From: Spirodela intermedia
Lineage: Eukaryota > Streptophyta > Magnoliopsida > Alismatales > Araceae
Length of the DNA: 64,000 nt
NCBI GenBank assembly: GCA_902729315.2
Contig: LR746269.1
Span: 6,169,501 to 6,233,500 of the forward strand
Direction: 5' to 3'
The notes under the pieces are model-generated. The model did no database searches. It was not told where the DNA came from and worked only from the letters and a program-made list of their open reading frames with translations. Each line of letters begins with the position of its first letter. Within the stretch, counting starts at the first letter, position 1. The position numbers were made by a program, and so were the translations under genes. This document shows positions 61,879-64,000 of the stretch, one piece after another.

Positions 61879-63882
61879 TCAGTTGGAAACTGTAGGTTCT
61901 TGAGCTGTGATTGTTGTCTCAGTCGTCCCTCCGTCTGCGCTCGAGTTGTCCCTTTCTGGGGGTTGACTTTGATATGTCGGTGGCGGTGCCTGGAGGGGAG
62001 GAGGCGGAGGAAGCGGAGGATCAGATACGAGCCCCAGCACTGCCAGCGTAGGCCTGAAACACCAAGTACAGAAGTCAACGTCGATTCTTAGACCAAGCAC
62101 CCAGGCGACCAAATAGTCGGTTTCCCACATCTAGCTTCCTATTACGAGCGTCCAGAAGACCAAAAAGAAAAGTCAACGACGATTTCCCTCATCAAACTTC
62201 TCCGATAGACTACCCAGATGGCCAAGTTGTGAAGTCAGCGTTGACATCCCTCAGTAATTTCCTTACAACGGAGACGTCAAGGTTTTTAGCTCACCCTCAT
62301 TCAGGCCCTCGTTCAAACCTGACCCCCCGAGTCCAAAGACAAGTCCAGGAGAGTGCCACCCATTCAACCTCACATGAGCGTCAGAAAGAAATATCTAAAA
62401 GTCAACGAGCAAACCTGGGCAACGTTGACCGGATGTTGGGTTGACCGGCGTGCTCCACCAAGGGAGACTTAAGCGCAGGGTTTCTGATCAGGGCATTCTC
62501 AAGTTGTGCCGCGGGCAACTGAAAGCACAAAAGAGCACAAGTTCCAATCTACAGTCAAAAACTACAATGATCAAATAAAATCAAGAACTTGTGACCGAAA
62601 AAAGAAAAAAAGAAAGAAAGAGGCCATGACAGTCGGACCAAAAGTAATTTTTCAAACAAAAAATATAATTTAAAATGCAGAAAAATCACATATTAAATCT
62701 ATGAAGTTGACTATATCTGATTTCACACAGCTATTCGGGCAGTAAACCAACTTGTTTTGACTTGTTAGGTTCCATCAAGTACATAAGGCATAAGGTGAGC
62801 AGTAACCGAGAAAAAAGTTTCCCTGTGGTGAGAAGATCCTGGAGATTTTGTTAACAAGCGAAAAAGCATATGAGAGTCCAGATTCAATCAGTCTGCCGAG
62901 TCAACTCAATTATTCGGAGGGGGGAGAAAAACCAAAATCTAGAAAAAAAAAAAAAAATTGGAAGTGAAAAAGTCACCAAGTTTTTTCCACTAAAATTTTG
63001 CTAGAACCATGATCAAAGAATTACATCTCTTAAAAATATAGCCTCCGGATCTACTTTGGATTCCCATCATTTAATGCTACGTCAAACAACACAGGATTAG
63101 ACTGTAACTGCGAATTCCATATTCAAATACCATTTTAAAAAATACTCTAGGTTTTTCAGTTCATGTAAAATAGCATTGGACAAGAATGTTACCGATAAAT
63201 GCACAATAAATATCATTAAAAATGAACTTTTATAAAAAAAAAAATCCAATTTCTCATCAGAAATACGTTCTCAGCATCATGCCATTTCAATTCTGGAAAT
63301 AAATAAATAAATTATTAAACCTCCACCATTCAAGAATGTCTACAATGAAAGGCTCCCCAGCTGATTATCAGGCAGGTTCTTAGATACAAGCAATAACAGG
63401 GAACATGCCGCTTGCATAATAAACCATTCTAAAAATAATTAACCTGTGCTTCCATCCGACTTAAAAGTCTACGCTGAAATCATAAGAACAGTCCCATCAT
63501 GGATGTGATCAAGAGAGTTCTTGAATTATAAAGCAAATCCATAAAGACCAACCTGCAGTAAAACACCGAAGGATTGTGGCTTTGTCTGGAGAGTGCACTT
63601 TAAAAATCCGACCCATAATTTTGGATATTTCCATATCTGCAGTGATATGTAAAGGGAGAACTAAAATCAGAGTAACGGACAAATATCAAACTGGCAAGGT
63701 AATATGACGCTATACTACTAAATAAGGCAATACAACAGACAGAGTATGTAGATAAGAATGAGACCACATAGACCCATACTGGCTATAGGTGCCCAGAAAA
63801 ACGGAAACCAAAACATATTGAATATTTCATACATCACCTGCTTGTTAACAAGTCGCGAAAGGATCTCCATTATAAAATCAAC
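61879..63882 (-). CDS. Symplekin / ESP4-type 3'-end processing scaffold, C-terminal exons
   Basis: Scaffold of the nuclear cleavage and polyadenylation machinery; the plant homolog is ESP4. The gene runs off the right edge, so only the last four exons are present: 63882-63838, 63636-63553, 62518-62415 and 62053-61879, all in phase. They encode the conserved C-terminal core (segments [39 protein letters not shown] and PTLAVLGLV) and a Pro-rich, Ser/Thr-rich tail that ends TVSN. The core motif [12 protein letters not shown] identifies the family. The rest of the protein (more than 1000 residues in relatives) lies beyond 64000. Confidence 0.88.
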
Positions 63883-64000
63883 CTACATCACAGAAAAAAA
63901 AAAGTTTAAAATTAAATAACTTTAATGAAAAATGAGTGAATATAAAATGCATTTTCAATCAACGAAAGAGCGAAAGCAAGAGGAAAGCAAGAAGATAATA
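63883..64000 (-). other. Symplekin intron at window edge
   Basis: AT-rich intron DNA upstream of the acceptor TGTAG that precedes the exon ending at 63882. No coding seen. Confidence 0.7.

Overview
This window is nuclear DNA from a flowering plant. The genes are intron-rich, with GT-AG introns and one GC-AG intron, and every recognised protein belongs to a plant nuclear family. The DNA is full of (GA/CT)n microsatellites. Several exons have strongly G/C-ending codons, which would suit a monocot, but the sequence alone does not fix the lineage. There are no rRNA, tRNA or CRISPR features that I can see.

Left part (0-13.6 kb): the 3' part of an EF-hand mitochondrial carrier (SAMTL type, +), then a complete root-type ferredoxin-NADP reductase (+), then a complete eEF1A gene (+, copy 1). 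Middle (14.4-29.3 kb): PDIL5-1 (-) and a TMEM70-like mitochondrial protein (+) form a head-to-head pair. This pair is flanked by a second eEF1A gene in inverted orientation (-, copy 2). Copy 2 in turn shares a divergent promoter region with SYF1/XAB2 (+), a splicing factor. The two eEF1A genes are 1468/1469 nt identical from ATG to stop, intron included, while their flanks do not align. This is the most striking signal in the window.

From 29.3 to 37.4 kb lies an AT-rich block without intact genes. It holds the decayed remains of a Ty3/gypsy retrotransposon on the minus strand (reverse transcriptase at about 33.1 kb, integrase at about 31.0 kb). Right part: a receptor-like cytoplasmic kinase of the PBL23/LIP type (+, 38.2-40.9 kb), a 15-exon isovaleryl-CoA dehydrogenase (-, 42.6-47.3 kb), an S1FA-like small protein (-, 48.6-50.7 kb), the ER co-chaperone P58IPK/DNAJC3 (+, 52.5-58.1 kb), an At4g08330-like zinc-ribbon-like protein (-, 59.2-60.7 kb), and the C-terminal exons of the mRNA 3'-end processing scaffold symplekin/ESP4 (-, from 61.9 kb off the right edge).

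The genes are an ordinary mix of housekeeping functions: translation, splicing, mRNA 3' processing, ER folding, mitochondrial and plastid metabolism. They do not form a pathway cluster. I reconstructed exons by joining family-conserved protein segments across splice sites, checking reading phase at each junction. I found no evidence of a new multi-gene system. The best leads are the homogenised inverted eEF1A pair, an orphan cluster of nine site II promoter elements at 42.3 kb, GC-rich 3'-terminal exons in many genes, and repeated local tandem duplications in non-coding DNA.
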